Below are positions 39,744-49,535 of a DNA stretch of 64,000 nucleotides, one piece after another (the first letter of the stretch is position 1; each line of letters starts with the position of its first letter). The stretch covers positions 1,922,001 to 1,986,000 of the forward strand of contig NZ_CP142884.1 of NCBI RefSeq assembly GCF_040760075.1, given 5' to 3'. The translations under genes were made by a program, and so were the position numbers. Source of the DNA: Sphingobacterium sp. R2. Its GTDB lineage: Bacteria > Bacteroidota > Bacteroidia > Sphingobacteriales > Sphingobacteriaceae. A model generated the notes under the pieces. The model saw only the letters and a program-made list of their open reading frames with translations, was not told where the DNA came from and did no database searches.

Positions 39744-39854
39744 TTAGGTGCCTATATCGGCGGTGTCTACCTCTTCCCATTCCGAACAGAGCAGTCAAGC
39801 CCGCCAGAGCCGATGGTATTGCCGTAACAGGTGGGAGAGTAGGTCGGTGCCTTT
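39744..39854 (+). rRNA. rrf: 5S ribosomal RNA
   Basis: About 111 nt. The terminal helix forms between AGGTGCC (39746-39752) and GGTGCCT (39846-39852) with two G-U pairs. The conserved loop CCCATTCCGAACAGAG and GTGGGAGAGTA are present. It closes the rRNA operon, directly ahead of the terminator. Confidence 0.93.
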
Positions 39855-39863
39855 TTTTACACG

Positions 39864-39903
39864 GAAGCCCTTGCTGGAAACAGTCAAGGGCTTCTTTCGT
39901 TTT
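39864..39903 (+). terminator. rRNA operon terminator
   Basis: GAAGCCCTTGCTG pairs with CAG(T)CAAGGGCTTC (39864-39876 with 39881-39894, one bulged T), loop GAAA, followed by TTTCGTTTTT. Confidence 0.9.
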
Positions 39904-40258
39904 TATACATACTTCCGTATTTCCATGTAGAGGCTATTGCCTATCCTTCGCCTATCGGTCATCGCAGCACAGGACCGTGGGTGAGCCCGGTCCATCGGCA
40001 GCTGCTCCGAAACCGCCGCTATCCTGCAACATTACTATTGGACAATCGTTTACATTTCATAATTGCTTTTTTACTTCGATTTGTCTGCTGCCGCTAAAAG
40101 ATGTTGAGGCTGGTCCAGCGGAGGCTATCCATCTGCCATGTACTTTTTCCCATCCTTACCTGTTTTGGGTCCCGTGACGATCCTCTTTTATGTTCTATTA
40201 TCATTGCTATATCCAGTTGTGGACAAAGGGATCTTTTATAAATAAATATAACTTATCA

Positions 40259-40293
40259 AGCAATCGTTTGTGTAAATTGAGCAAACGATTGCT
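40259..40293. promoter_or_regulatory. inverted CAATCGTTTG pair: operator or terminator
   Basis: AGCAATCGTTTG (40259-40270) and its exact inverse CAAACGATTGCT (40282-40293) flank 11 bp. Each arm is itself nearly palindromic around a central CG, as in LacI-family operators. The whole could also fold as a hairpin with T-rich DNA after it. Confidence 0.45.
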
Positions 40294-40436
40294 TTCATAT
40301 TTCATTTTTTATTTCGAAAAAAGTGGCCTATTATTGTCATAGAGATAGGTTCCTGCATAAGAACCAACTATAAATCTAATCCAAAAGGATTTTTCTATTG
40401 ACTGTTTAGTTTGTTTTAAAATAGGTGATTTTTTAG

Positions 40437-40454
40437 AGGGACCAATCGGTCCCT
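40437..40454 (+). promoter_or_regulatory. palindrome upstream of GH109 gene
   Basis: AGGGACC-AATC-GGTCCCT, a 7-bp perfect stem with a 4-nt loop, 25 bp before the ATG at 40479. It could be an operator or a leader-RNA hairpin; the sequence alone does not decide. Confidence 0.4.
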
Positions 40455-40478
40455 TTAAATTTATATGAACTTTAAATT

Positions 40479-41885
40479 ATGGATTCTAGAAGAGATTTTC
40501 TAAAAAAGGCCGGAATATTGTCATCACTGGCTGTTTCACTCCCTACTTTGCTCAATGCAAATACGGCAGCAGAGTCATTTAATATGTGTGGCTATGCAGC
40601 TCCAAAAATTGATAAAGTCAGAGTAGCCGTAATTGGACTGGGCATGCGCGGTCCTGGTGCTGTTGAACGGTTATCTTTTATTGAGGGATGCGAAATTGTC
40701 GCACTTTGCGACAAACATCCGGATCGGGTAGAGCGCGCAACAAAAATCGTTACATCGAAAGGTCTAGCCGCTCCGAAAGCGTATTCAGGGGAAGATGGGT
40801 GGAAATCCTTGTTGAAGGAAGAGAAACTTGACCTCGTATACATTTGTACCCCTTGGGATTATCATACCCCCATGAGTATTGCTGCAATGAAAGCGGGCAA
40901 TCACGTGGCTTGTGAAGTGCCAATCGCATTGACAATAAAAGATTGCTGGGAGGTCGTGAAGACTTCGGAAGCGACTAAGAAGCACTGTATGATGTTGGAA
41001 AACTGCTGTTATGATTTCTTCGAAATGCTCACGTTGAACATGGTGCGTCAAGGCTTGTTTGGTGAACTTATCCATGCAGAAGGTGCTTATATCCATGATT
41101 TATTGGATCTAAATTTTGCAAAAAATGGTTATGATAACATGTGGCGCTTGAGAGAGAATATAAAGCTGAATGGAAACTTATATCCTACACATGGACTGGG
41201 ATCTGTGGCGCAATGCCTTAATATCAATAGAGGAGATAAAATGAATCATCTTGTCGCCATGTCTTCAAATGATTTTATGATGGGTGAAAAGGCAAAAGAA
41301 TTAGCCAACAAAGATTCTTTTTATCAAGAGTTTGTCGGAAAGAAATACCGCGGAAATATGAATACAACACTTATCCGTACCGCAAAAGGGAAAACGATTA
41401 TGCTGCAGCATGATGTTACTTCTCCCAGACCTTACTCCAGATTACATACACTGAGCGGTACGAAAGGTTTTGCTCAAAAATACCCGACAGAAAATATTGC
41501 GTTTGGCCATGAATTCATTTCAGAGCAGAAATTAAAAGAACTGTACGATAACTATACGCCCGAACTGGTAAAATATATTGGAGAGCAGGCAAAACAGGTA
41601 GGTGGACATGGTGGGATGGATTTTATGATGGACTGGCGTCTGATTGACTGTTTGCGTAATGGATTACCTTTGGACCAGGATGTTTATGATGCTGCTTCAT
41701 GGAGCTGTATCGTGCCATTGAGTTTCGAATCTGTAGAAAAGAACTGTAAAACAGTTGATGTGCCGGATTTCACAAAGGGTGCATGGAAAAATAATATGCC
41801 GGTAGAAATCACGTTGAAAGGCGGTGGTAATACGCCTATCCGTTCTAGATCAGCGAAAAATGAAAATATACAATTGGGTGTATAG
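40479..41885 (+). CDS. GH109-type NAD-dependent glycosidase / Gfo/Idh/MocA family protein
   Basis: A 468-aa exported protein. The N terminus has a twin-arginine signal (SRRDFLKKAG then a hydrophobic stretch), predicting folded export with bound NAD. The Rossmann domain follows (VRVAVIGLGMRGPGAVERL, about 49-67), then the Gfo/Idh landmark CTPWDYHTPMSIAAMKAGNHVACEVP (about 123-148). Overall pattern (ENCCYDFFEMLTLNMVRQG, YPTHGLGSVAQC, GGHGGMDFMMDWRL) matches family GH109, in which some members are alpha-N-acetylgalactosaminidases using a redox mechanism. Activity on that sugar is inferred. It has its own upstream regulatory region. Confidence 0.85.
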   Translation: MDSRRDFLKKAGILSSLAVSLPTLLNANTAAESFNMCGYAAPKIDKVRVAVIGLGMRGPGAVERLSFIEGCEIVALCDKHPDRVERATKIVTSKGLAAPKAYSGEDGWKSLLKEEKLDLVYICTPWDYHTPMSIAAMKAGNHVACEVPIALTIKDCWEVVKTSEATKKHCMMLENCCYDFFEMLTLNMVRQGLFGELIHAEGAYIHDLLDLNFAKNGYDNMWRLRENIKLNGNLYPTHGLGSVAQCLNINRGDKMNHLVAMSSNDFMMGEKAKELANKDSFYQEFVGKKYRGNMNTTLIRTAKGKTIMLQHDVTSPRPYSRLHTLSGTKGFAQKYPTENIAFGHEFISEQKLKELYDNYTPELVKYIGEQAKQVGGHGGMDFMMDWRLIDCLRNGLPLDQDVYDAASWSCIVPLSFESVEKNCKTVDVPDFTKGAWKNNMPVEITLKGGGNTPIRSRSAKNENIQLGV

Positions 41886-41903
41886 CTCGGTGTGTAAGTA
41901 ATT

Positions 41904-41940
41904 ATAAAAGGGGAACTTTTTAATGTTCCCCTTTTATGTT
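41904..41940 (+). terminator. terminator after GH109 gene
   Basis: A 13-bp perfect stem (41904-41916 with 41925-41937), loop of 8, T-rich end. It ends only 12 bp before the next ATG. Confidence 0.85.
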
Positions 41941-41951
41941 TATCTTTAATT

Positions 41952-42989
41952 ATGTTATTCAATATAACCCTAATGACCTGTTTATCGTTATTTTCCACCA
42001 AGGATACACTTTCCTGTTGTGTTGGGGAAAATATACCGACGCGCGCAGGGATGATAAAATCCCAAATTGCTCAGTTAAAAAGTAAGACTACGGACAAGAT
42101 GATATTAGTCGAAGGGGGTAAATTTTTGATGGGAAGTTCGAATTTTGAAGATAGTAAGCCTTTACATCAGGTGCAACTGAATTCATTTTATATGGACGAA
42201 CATGAGGTCACAAATGCACAGTTTGCGCAGTTTGTAAAGGAGACGGGCTACGTTACAGTAGCTGAACGGGAACTGGATCCGAAAGACTTTCCAGGGGTAG
42301 ATCCCAAGATGTTAGTCCCGGGATCGGCTGTGTTTTCTAAACCCAAAGAACTCAATTCCTTAAATAATTACCTGATGTGGTGGGAGTATGTCCCCGGTGC
42401 AAACTGGCAACATCCCGAGGGACCCAATAGCTCGATAAAAGACAAAATGAATTATCCGGTTGTCCAGGTTGCCTATGAAGATGCTACAGCTTACGCGAAA
42501 TGGGCAGGCAAACGATTACCGACAGAAGCGGAATGGGAATATGCGGCTAGAGGACGTAAAGATGCAAACGATGACTTGTATTATTGGGGCAAGGACTTGA
42601 AGCCTAATGGTAAATGGACCGCCAATATTTACCAGGGAAAGTTTCCTGTACAAGATTCAAAGGAGGATGGTTTTGAGGGGACTGCGCCTGTAAAATCATT
42701 TCAGGCAAATGCGTTGGGACTGTACGATATGGAAGGGAATGTGTGGGAATGGTGTGCTGATTTTTATAGACCCGATTATTATCAGCATAGTACAACGGCT
42801 AACCCCAATGGACCACAAGATTCTTATGATCCGCAGGAACCAAATCTTGAAAAACGCGTTCAGCGGGGAGGGTCATTTCTTTGTAATGATCAATATTGCG
42901 AAAGGTATAAAGCCGGAAGCAGAGGAAAAGGAGAGGTCAACAGTCCTACAAATAATGTAGGGTTCCGCTGTGTAAAAGATATCAACTAG
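41952..42989 (+). CDS. formylglycine-generating enzyme (sulfatase-modifying factor) family protein
   Basis: A 345-aa protein of the FGE-sulfatase fold. Landmarks: FYMDEHEVTNAQFAQFVKETGYVT, RLPTEAEWEYAARG, ALGLYDMEGNVWEWCADFY and RGGSFLCNDQYC. The last holds two cysteines (Cys311, Cys316) in the same CxxxxC spacing as the copper-binding catalytic pair of human FGE, so it may be a true formylglycine generator. No sulfatase gene is in the window. The N terminus is hydrophobic for about 20 residues; a signal peptide is possible but unclear, and ATGs at codons 8 or 34 are alternatives. It starts 12 bp after a terminator with a -7-like TATCTTTA at 41941-41948. Confidence 0.85.
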   Translation: MLFNITLMTCLSLFSTKDTLSCCVGENIPTRAGMIKSQIAQLKSKTTDKMILVEGGKFLMGSSNFEDSKPLHQVQLNSFYMDEHEVTNAQFAQFVKETGYVTVAERELDPKDFPGVDPKMLVPGSAVFSKPKELNSLNNYLMWWEYVPGANWQHPEGPNSSIKDKMNYPVVQVAYEDATAYAKWAGKRLPTEAEWEYAARGRKDANDDLYYWGKDLKPNGKWTANIYQGKFPVQDSKEDGFEGTAPVKSFQANALGLYDMEGNVWEWCADFYRPDYYQHSTTANPNGPQDSYDPQEPNLEKRVQRGGSFLCNDQYCERYKAGSRGKGEVNSPTNNVGFRCVKDIN

Positions 42990-43024
42990 AAAAGGCTTGC
43001 ATTTGCAAGCCTTTTCTAGTTGAT
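42981..43024. terminator. bidirectional terminator between FGE-like gene and carB
   Basis: A 21-nt perfect inverted repeat (42981-43001 with 43004-43024) overlapping the stop codon of the FGE-like gene, between converging genes. Confidence 0.88.
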
Positions 43025-43033
43025 TGATATGTC

Positions 43034-45853
43034 TTATTGTGCATTCAAAAACATTGATTTTTGATTGTACAATTCTCTGAAATAAGGATCTTGAAGATCT
43101 TTGATAAAGCGAATTGCTTCACCCGTTGACTTCATCTCAGGACCTAATTGTTTGTCTACCTCCGGGAATTTATTGAAAGAGAACACAGGTTCTTTAATTG
43201 CAAATCCTTTCAGTTTACGTTCGATCGTAAAGTCTTTCAATTTATTAGCGCCTAACATAACTTTAGTTGCAATATTGATGTAAGGAACATCATAAGCTTT
43301 AGCGATGAAAGGAACCGTACGTGATGCACGTGGATTAGCCTCGATAACATATACATTTTCACCTTTGACAGCAAACTGAATGTTTAATAGACCTCTTACG
43401 TTTAGCGCTTTTGCCAATTTAATCGAGTATTCTTCCATTTTATCCTGAACAGCTTGTGATAGGCCAAATGGAGGCAATACAGCTGAAGAGTCTCCTGAGT
43501 GGATACCAGCAGGTTCAATATGTTCCATCATACCAATGATGTGTACATCTTCACCATCACAGATTGAATCTGATTCAGCTTCTTCTGCACGATCCAAGAA
43601 GTGGTCGATCAGGATATGGTTTCCAGGGAGGTTTTTCAACAAGTTGACAACAGCTTTTTCTAAGTCTTCATCGTTGATGACAATGCTCATGCCTTGTCCA
43701 CCCAATACGTATGAAGGACGAACCAATACTGGATAGCCGACTTCGTTTGCAACTTGTAATGCTTCTTCTGCTGACGTTGCTACACCATATCTTGGATATG
43801 GAATTTCCAATTCTTTCAATAGATCCGAGAAACGGCCACGGTCTTCTGCCAAGTCCATATTCTCAAATGAAGTACCGATGATTTTTACGCCAAGTTGCTC
43901 AAGACGCTCAGCCATTTTAAGAGCCGTTTGTCCACCTAACTGAACGATAACACCTTCTGGCTTTTCTAATTCGATGATCTCACGTACATGCTCCCAGAAT
44001 ACAGGCTCGAAGTATAATTTGTCAGCCATATTGAAGTCTGTCGATACAGTCTCCGGGTTACAGTTAACCATAATCGCTTCGTAACCACATTCTTTAGCCG
44101 CCAATAAACCGTGTACACACGAGTAATCGAACTCGATACCTTGACCGATACGGTTTGGACCAGAACCTAAAACGATGATTTTCTTTCTATCTGAAGAGAT
44201 GGATTCGTTTTCTTCTTCGAATGTTGAATAGTAGTATGGTGTTTGTGCAGGGAATTCTGCGGCACAAGTATCGACCATTTTGTAAACACGGTTGATGCCT
44301 AACTCCTTACGACGGTCGTAAACTTGATCCTCTGTTACATTTCCTAGTAACCATGCGATCTGTACATCTGAATAACCTTTTTGTTTTAAGGTCATGAAGA
44401 AATCGCGTGGGATATTGTTCAACTGATAACGACGTAATTCTTGTTCAAGGTGTACCAACTCTTGGATCTGCACTAAGAACCATTTGTCGATACGCGTTGC
44501 CTTACGGATAGATTCCAAAGGAACGCCTAATTCGAAAGCATCTTTGATATGGAACAAGCGGTCACCACTTGGATGCTCCAGACTATCCATGATTTCGTCA
44601 AGGTTTCTCCATTGACGACCGTCGGCACCTAAACCAGCGCGGCCAGTCTCCAAGGATTGACATGCTTTCTGAAAAGCTTCGATAAATGTACGGCCGATAG
44701 CCATGACTTCACCTACTGCTTTCATTTGCAATCCTAATTCCTTGTTTGCTCCCTTGAATTTATCGAAGTTGAAACGAGGAATCTTAACAATCACATAGTC
44801 TAATGTTGGTTCAAAATATGCGGATGTTGTTTTCGTGATCTGATTTTGCAATTCATCCAAGTTGTAACCGATCGCCAATTTAGCAGCGATTTTTGCAATA
44901 GGATAACCCGTTGCTTTGGAAGCTAAAGCCGAAGAACGTGATACACGTGGATTGATTTCGATGGCAATAATTTCTTCGTTTTCTGGGTTTACAGAGAACT
45001 GAACGTTACAACCACCTGCAAATGTACCAATTGAACGCATCATCAGAATAGCTTGATTACGCATATCTTGATAACATTTGTCTGACAATGTCATGCCCGG
45101 TGCAACAGTGATTGAGTCTCCGGTGTGGATACCCATTGGATCAAAGTTTTCAATGGTACAGATGATGATAACATTGTCGTTGGTATCACGAAGTAATTCC
45201 AACTCAAATTCTTTCCAGCCTAATACCGCTTGTTCTACCAAAACTTCGTGTGTTGGTGAAGCATGTAAACCTCTATTTAAGGCTGCGTCAAAATCTTCTT
45301 TTCTGTGAACAAATCCACCTCCTGTACCTGCAAGGGTATAAGATGGACGTATAACAAGCGGATAGCCAATTTCTTGTGCCGCTTCTTTACCTTCAAGGAA
45401 TGAGTTCGCAATTTTGGATGTTGCAACGCCCACACCGATATCAACCATTAATTGACGGAATTCTTCACGGTTTTCAGTTTTTTCAATGGCAGCAACATCA
45501 ACACCGATAACTTTTACATTGTATTTTTCCCAAAGGCCTAGGTTGGAAGCTTCGATACATAAGTTCAAAGCTGTTTGGCCACCCATGGTAGGAAGTACAG
45601 CGTCAATGTTGTGTTTTTGCAAAATCTCTTCAATACTTTCGCAAGTTAATGGAAGTAAGTAGACATTGTCCGCAACAACTTTATCCGTCATGATTGTTGC
45701 AGGGTTTGAGTTGATGATGGATACTTCAATACCTTCTTCTTTCAATGAAAGGGATGCTTGAGATCCAGAATAATCAAATTCACAAGCTTGACCGATAACG
45801 ATGGGACCTGATCCGATGATTAAAACCGACTTAATGGAAGTGTTTCTTGGCAT
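43034..45853 (-). CDS. carB: carbamoyl-phosphate synthase large subunit
   Basis: Makes carbamoyl phosphate from bicarbonate, ATP and ammonia (the last channelled from CarA), for arginine and pyrimidines. The 939 aa contain two ATP-grasp halves: the first with [21 protein letters not shown] and the second repeating [19 protein letters not shown] near residue 570. The chain stops at LNAQ soon after [11 protein letters not shown]. The roughly 130-residue C-terminal MGS-like domain, which binds UMP/ornithine in E. coli CarB, is therefore missing. carA is not adjacent. Confidence 0.95.
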   Translation of the reverse strand: MPRNTSIKSVLIIGSGPIVIGQACEFDYSGSQASLSLKEEGIEVSIINSNPATIMTDKVVADNVYLLPLTCESIEEILQKHNIDAVLPTMGGQTALNLCIEASNLGLWEKYNVKVIGVDVAAIEKTENREEFRQLMVDIGVGVATSKIANSFLEGKEAAQEIGYPLVIRPSYTLAGTGGGFVHRKEDFDAALNRGLHASPTHEVLVEQAVLGWKEFELELLRDTNDNVIIICTIENFDPMGIHTGDSITVAPGMTLSDKCYQDMRNQAILMMRSIGTFAGGCNVQFSVNPENEEIIAIEINPRVSRSSALASKATGYPIAKIAAKLAIGYNLDELQNQITKTTSAYFEPTLDYVIVKIPRFNFDKFKGANKELGLQMKAVGEVMAIGRTFIEAFQKACQSLETGRAGLGADGRQWRNLDEIMDSLEHPSGDRLFHIKDAFELGVPLESIRKATRIDKWFLVQIQELVHLEQELRRYQLNNIPRDFFMTLKQKGYSDVQIAWLLGNVTEDQVYDRRKELGINRVYKMVDTCAAEFPAQTPYYYSTFEEENESISSDRKKIIVLGSGPNRIGQGIEFDYSCVHGLLAAKECGYEAIMVNCNPETVSTDFNMADKLYFEPVFWEHVREIIELEKPEGVIVQLGGQTALKMAERLEQLGVKIIGTSFENMDLAEDRGRFSDLLKELEIPYPRYGVATSAEEALQVANEVGYPVLVRPSYVLGGQGMSIVINDEDLEKAVVNLLKNLPGNHILIDHFLDRAEEAESDSICDGEDVHIIGMMEHIEPAGIHSGDSSAVLPPFGLSQAVQDKMEEYSIKLAKALNVRGLLNIQFAVKGENVYVIEANPRASRTVPFIAKAYDVPYINIATKVMLGANKLKDFTIERKLKGFAIKEPVFSFNKFPEVDKQLGPEMKSTGEAIRFIKDLQDPYFRELYNQKSMFLNAQ

Positions 45854-45930
45854 TATATCTAGTTCAAAAAATTAAATTTCCTATTGTAAATCTGAGCAAA
45901 GACAATCAAAAATAGCTCATGGGGAAGGGT

Positions 45931-45954
45931 CATTCCGACTGCTTTGTCGGAGTG
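45931..45954 (-). promoter_or_regulatory. hairpin at the carB RNA start
   Basis: Bases 45931-45939 and 45946-45954 form a 9-bp stem (one T-G pair) with a 6-nt loop. It begins right after the -7 element, so it would sit at the very 5' end of the carB mRNA or act as an operator at the start point. Confidence 0.4.
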
Positions 45955-45962
45955 CAAAGTTA
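45955..45962 (-). promoter_or_regulatory. carB promoter -7 element
   Basis: TAACTTTG on the minus strand, exact TAnnTTTG, about 100 bp upstream of the carB start. No TTG is found at the expected -33 position. Confidence 0.5.
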
Positions 45963-46050
45963 CATTTTAAAATTTGAAAACTTAGTATTTATTTTAAGAA
46001 TATTTAAAAAAAACATTTGGTTTGTTAGAAAGGTGTGGCTTAAAATGGGA

Positions 46051-46093
46051 AAACGAGTTGAAAAACATAAGTGACATGTGCTCCAACTCGTTT
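46051..46093 (-). terminator. terminator after the GH20 gene
   Basis: AAACGAGTTG (46051-46060) pairs with CAACTCGTTT (46084-46093); read leftward the stem is followed by T-rich DNA. It lies 24 bp beyond the GH20 stop. Confidence 0.6.
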
Positions 46094-46116
46094 CGGATAA
46101 GCGTGTTTGATTTTGT

Positions 46117-48375
46117 TTAATAAACGATTATTTCGTCGGTAAACAGGAAGCCCTTTTTAGGGTTGCTCGCTTTGATTTTTATATAACGCGCCTGCTGTGC
46201 TTTGTCCAGCTTAAGTTCAAACCTTTTAAAAGTCAATTTTGATTCTTTATCGGGGATGTCATTTTTGATCGTTCCGACGGATCTAAAAGTACGGCCATTG
46301 TCCGAAAGCAGCACTTCCATTTCTCCGGGCATATACACACCAGGTCCAATAAGCTGCATGAAATTCATGGCTACTAAATGTATTTCTTCTCTTCTCTCCA
46401 TATCGACAACAACATCAATAGGGCTCGTGAATCCTTGCCATTGGCCATCGTGATAGGAGAGCCCGCCCATGATTCCGTTGGTTAGGGTCGAATCTTTTTG
46501 TGCCGGATACCCCGACCATGGAGAATTGTAGGTTACTTTTTTTCCAATGGCACGGTGGATATCAATAGCAAAGGATAGGGTAGGTCCGATTTTGATCGAA
46601 TCTTGAAAATAAGCGGCATTGATATGTCCTGTTGAGCTCAATTCAAATGGCCCCGTATAGGGTGTTGACTGGATCGTAGGTTCACTGCCATCTATCGTAT
46701 ATCGAATCTGATCTGTTTTAAGCTGTTCTGTTGTTAACGTGATTTTATTGTTGTTTTTAGCAGCATTGTATGTTGCCTTATAAGCCACATTATAGGAAGG
46801 ACGATAGTAGTTAACGTTCAGATCCTGTAATAGCTTATAATGTGATTGTAGGCGTCGCTGAAAGTCTGTCCAGTTCTTCGCATCTTTGTTGATCCAGTTG
46901 ACCTCAGCCAATGCCAGCGCCCGTGGAAATACCATATATTCGAGATGCTCAGTGGTAGGGACATATTCTGTCCATATATTGGCCTGTGCACCAAGAATAT
47001 GCTTGGCTTTATCTCCTTGTATCGCTGCTGGAATTGGATCATAGGAATATACCTTCTCCAGAGTCAGGTAGCCGCCGATGGCTTCAGGCTGTGTACGAGG
47101 GTCTGTCTGATAAGAATCAAAATAGAGGTGTGATCCTGGGGTCATGATGACATCGTGACCGGCATTTGCAGCCTTTATGCCGCCATCTTCACCGCGCCAG
47201 CTCATAACCGTTGCTCCCTCAGTGAGTCCTCCCTCCAGGATTTCGTCCCAACCGATCAGTTTCCTCCCTTTGGACTGCAAGTATACGTCCATTTGCTTGA
47301 TCGCATAACTTTGCAGTTCATCGACAGATTTTAATCCTTCTTTTTGCATGAGCGCCTGATCTTTTGGGCAGGTTTCCCAATGCTTTTTCTCGGCTTCATC
47401 ACCGCCGATATGGATGTACTGAGAAGGAAATATCGTAAGGACTTCATCTAAGACATTTTTTAGGAACTCAAAGGTTTTTTCATTTCCAATACAGAATTCG
47501 CCTTGACTATAGGGTTTTCCTGAACACGAGAGTTCGGGATAGACGGCCAATACTTCTTCCGAATGTCCGGGCATTTCTATCTCAGGGATGACATTGATTC
47601 CTTTGCGGGCTGCATAGTCGACCAATTCGCGAGCCTCTTCCTGCGTATAGAAACCACCGCTGGCATTTGGGGTACCTTTGTCTACATACTGGCGACCATT
47701 ATTCCACCAATCTTTCCAGCTTGTATGCGTGCGCCAGGCGGCTTTTTGCGTCAATTCAGGATATTTTTTGATTTCGAGCCGCCATCCGGCGCCGTCGGTT
47801 AAATGCCAATGAAAGTTATTGAATTTATAAATAGCCATGATGTCGATATACTTTTTGACAAAAGATAGCGGCATAAAATGGCGTGACACATCAAGGTGTA
47901 AGCCACGATAAGCAAAGCGGGGCTCATCGACTATTGTCGCATAGGCTATTTTACTTGGATCAGCTTGTAGATAACCCAATTGAACCAGTGTGTAAATCCC
48001 ATTGATAACCTGGGGTACATTCCATGCCCTCAGTAGGAGACCTTTCTCATCGATTTGGATGGAATAGGCGCTCTTACTCAAATTATCTGCATCGACTGCT
48101 TTAATAATGCGAAAGCCTTCTTTTGGGGCTTTTTTATTTTTCTTGAGTACTTCAACAGTTAAACTTTTAATGGCAGGATGTTCAGTAAGTAGCTGGGCCG
48201 CTTGCTGAAACTCATCTGAAACAATGACCGGGGCATGCGTAGGAATCGTATATGTCCCTGTAGCCAATATGGTTTTCGAAGGTTTGGGTATAATGTCAAA
48301 GTTGGTTTGGGCCTGTGCAGCAAAGATGGAGGCACCCCCAAGTAACAATATGGATAAAGATTGGCTCAGTCGCAT
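46117..48375 (-). CDS. beta-N-acetylhexosaminidase (GH20)
   Basis: A 752-aa secreted enzyme removing terminal N-acetylglucosamine/galactosamine. A signal peptide ends AAQAQ at about residue 23, then a GH20b-like domain (about 24-150). The catalytic barrel has LHLDVSRHFMPLSFVKKYIDI, HWHLTDGAGWRLEI, IPEIEMPGHSEE and the catalytic pair Asp326-Glu327 in HIGGDEAEKKHW. After about residue 535 come a chitobiase C-terminal-type module (RYTIDGSEPTIQSTPYTGPF) and a discoidin-like carbohydrate-binding domain to the end. Single gene between carB and divergent lipA; glycan foraging is the likely role. Confidence 0.94.
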   Translation of the reverse strand: MRLSQSLSILLLGGASIFAAQAQTNFDIIPKPSKTILATGTYTIPTHAPVIVSDEFQQAAQLLTEHPAIKSLTVEVLKKNKKAPKEGFRIIKAVDADNLSKSAYSIQIDEKGLLLRAWNVPQVINGIYTLVQLGYLQADPSKIAYATIVDEPRFAYRGLHLDVSRHFMPLSFVKKYIDIMAIYKFNNFHWHLTDGAGWRLEIKKYPELTQKAAWRTHTSWKDWWNNGRQYVDKGTPNASGGFYTQEEARELVDYAARKGINVIPEIEMPGHSEEVLAVYPELSCSGKPYSQGEFCIGNEKTFEFLKNVLDEVLTIFPSQYIHIGGDEAEKKHWETCPKDQALMQKEGLKSVDELQSYAIKQMDVYLQSKGRKLIGWDEILEGGLTEGATVMSWRGEDGGIKAANAGHDVIMTPGSHLYFDSYQTDPRTQPEAIGGYLTLEKVYSYDPIPAAIQGDKAKHILGAQANIWTEYVPTTEHLEYMVFPRALALAEVNWINKDAKNWTDFQRRLQSHYKLLQDLNVNYYRPSYNVAYKATYNAAKNNNKITLTTEQLKTDQIRYTIDGSEPTIQSTPYTGPFELSSTGHINAAYFQDSIKIGPTLSFAIDIHRAIGKKVTYNSPWSGYPAQKDSTLTNGIMGGLSYHDGQWQGFTSPIDVVVDMERREEIHLVAMNFMQLIGPGVYMPGEMEVLLSDNGRTFRSVGTIKNDIPDKESKLTFKRFELKLDKAQQARYIKIKASNPKKGFLFTDEIIVY

Positions 48376-48512
48376 AGTTTTGTTATTAGATTAATGATAA
48401 CCAACACAAATATCTTAATTTTTGTTTCATTATTGCATTACCGCTTACAATCGGTCATTTTTTATGATATAAAACCAACAAATTGGCGGTTAGAAATTAC
48501 ATTTTTAATCGT

Positions 48513-48520
48513 TAACTTTG
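48513..48520 (+). promoter_or_regulatory. lipA promoter -7 element
   Basis: TAACTTTG, exact TAnnTTTG, ending 4 bp before the lipA ATG at 48525, so the mRNA should be leaderless. No well-spaced TTG is present for the -33 part. Confidence 0.55.
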
Positions 48521-48524
48521 TTGT

Positions 48525-49406
48525 ATGATTGAACTTCCAGTTATTCCGGCAACTCCTGCACAGCGCAAGCCTGATTGGTTGCGTGTCAAATTGCCTGTTG
48601 GTAAAGAATATAGACATGTCAGAAGTCTTGTAGACGAGCATAAATTACATACAATTTGTGAGAGTGGAAATTGTCCGAATATGGGCGAATGTTGGGGTGC
48701 TGGAACGGCAACCTTCATGATTTTGGGAAATATCTGTACACGTTCTTGTTCGTTTTGTGCGGTAGCAACTGGCCGTCCGCTAGCGGTAGATTTGGATGAA
48801 CCCAATCGGGTGGCAAATTCGGTTAAGTTGATGCAGGTTAAACACTGTGTCATTACTTCGGTAGATCGTGACGATCTAAAGGATGGTGGTTCAATTATTT
48901 GGGCCGAAACTATCAACGCTATCCGCAGAGAAAGTCCTGAAACTACTTTGGAAACACTTTTGCCAGATTTTAAAGGACAATGGGATAATTTGGACCGCGT
49001 GATCGCAGTTCGCCCCGAAGTTGTTTCACACAACTTGGAAACGGTTCGTCGTCTGACAAGAGAAGTTCGTGTTCAAGCGAAATATGATCGTTCACTTGAG
49101 TGCCTACGTCGCATTTCTGACGCAGGACTCCGTACAAAATCAGGCATTATGCTTGGCTTAGGTGAAACTGAGGAAGATGTTATCGAGGCAATGCAAGATT
49201 TATATAACGTTGGGGTGCATATTTTGACATTGGGTCAGTATTTACAGCCTACAAAAGCACACCATCCTGTAATCGAATGGATTACACCTGCACAGTTTGA
49301 GAAATATCAGAAAATTGGTTTAGAAATGGGATTCAAGTATGTGGAGTCTGGACCGTTGGTTCGTTCTTCTTATCATGCTGAGAAACATCTATTCGATATG
49401 CAATAG
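48525..49406 (+). CDS. lipA: lipoyl synthase
   Basis: A radical-SAM enzyme that inserts two sulfurs into octanoyl chains on lipoyl domains. The 293-aa protein has both iron-sulfur clusters: auxiliary cysteines 45, 50 and 56 ([13 protein letters not shown]) and radical-SAM cysteines 71, 75 and 78 (CTRSCSFC). The end has the RSSYHAE motif that supplies the serine ligand. A single gene with a promoter directly at its start. Confidence 0.96.
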   Translation: MIELPVIPATPAQRKPDWLRVKLPVGKEYRHVRSLVDEHKLHTICESGNCPNMGECWGAGTATFMILGNICTRSCSFCAVATGRPLAVDLDEPNRVANSVKLMQVKHCVITSVDRDDLKDGGSIIWAETINAIRRESPETTLETLLPDFKGQWDNLDRVIAVRPEVVSHNLETVRRLTREVRVQAKYDRSLECLRRISDAGLRTKSGIMLGLGETEEDVIEAMQDLYNVGVHILTLGQYLQPTKAHHPVIEWITPAQFEKYQKIGLEMGFKYVESGPLVRSSYHAEKHLFDMQ

Positions 49407-49454
49407 GAAACGGTTCTAAAGTTTTTTAACGAAGAATACTTTTTCGCAAGATAT

Positions 49455-49496
49455 AAAAAGAAGCCTGAGTGATTTTTTGCTCAGGCTTCTTTTTTA
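49455..49496 (+). terminator. terminator after lipA
   Basis: A 15-bp perfect stem (49455-49469 with 49480-49494) closing on a T run. The A-rich left arm could also end the converging barrel gene's transcript. Confidence 0.85.
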
Positions 49497-49535
49497 ATAG
49501 CCGAACGCAATTGTTTTTTCCGATGCTCTGATGCT

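Larger units (their letters stand above)
39904..40478. other. geneless region between rRNA operon and GH109 gene
   Basis: 575 bp without a supported gene. It contains a GGACCG/CGGTCC hairpin (39972-39993) in a G+C-rich block, three CAATCGTTT-type motifs (near 40045, 40261 and inverted at 40283), and a short palindrome at 40437-40454 just before the GH109 gene. It probably holds the regulatory DNA of that gene. Confidence 0.55.
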
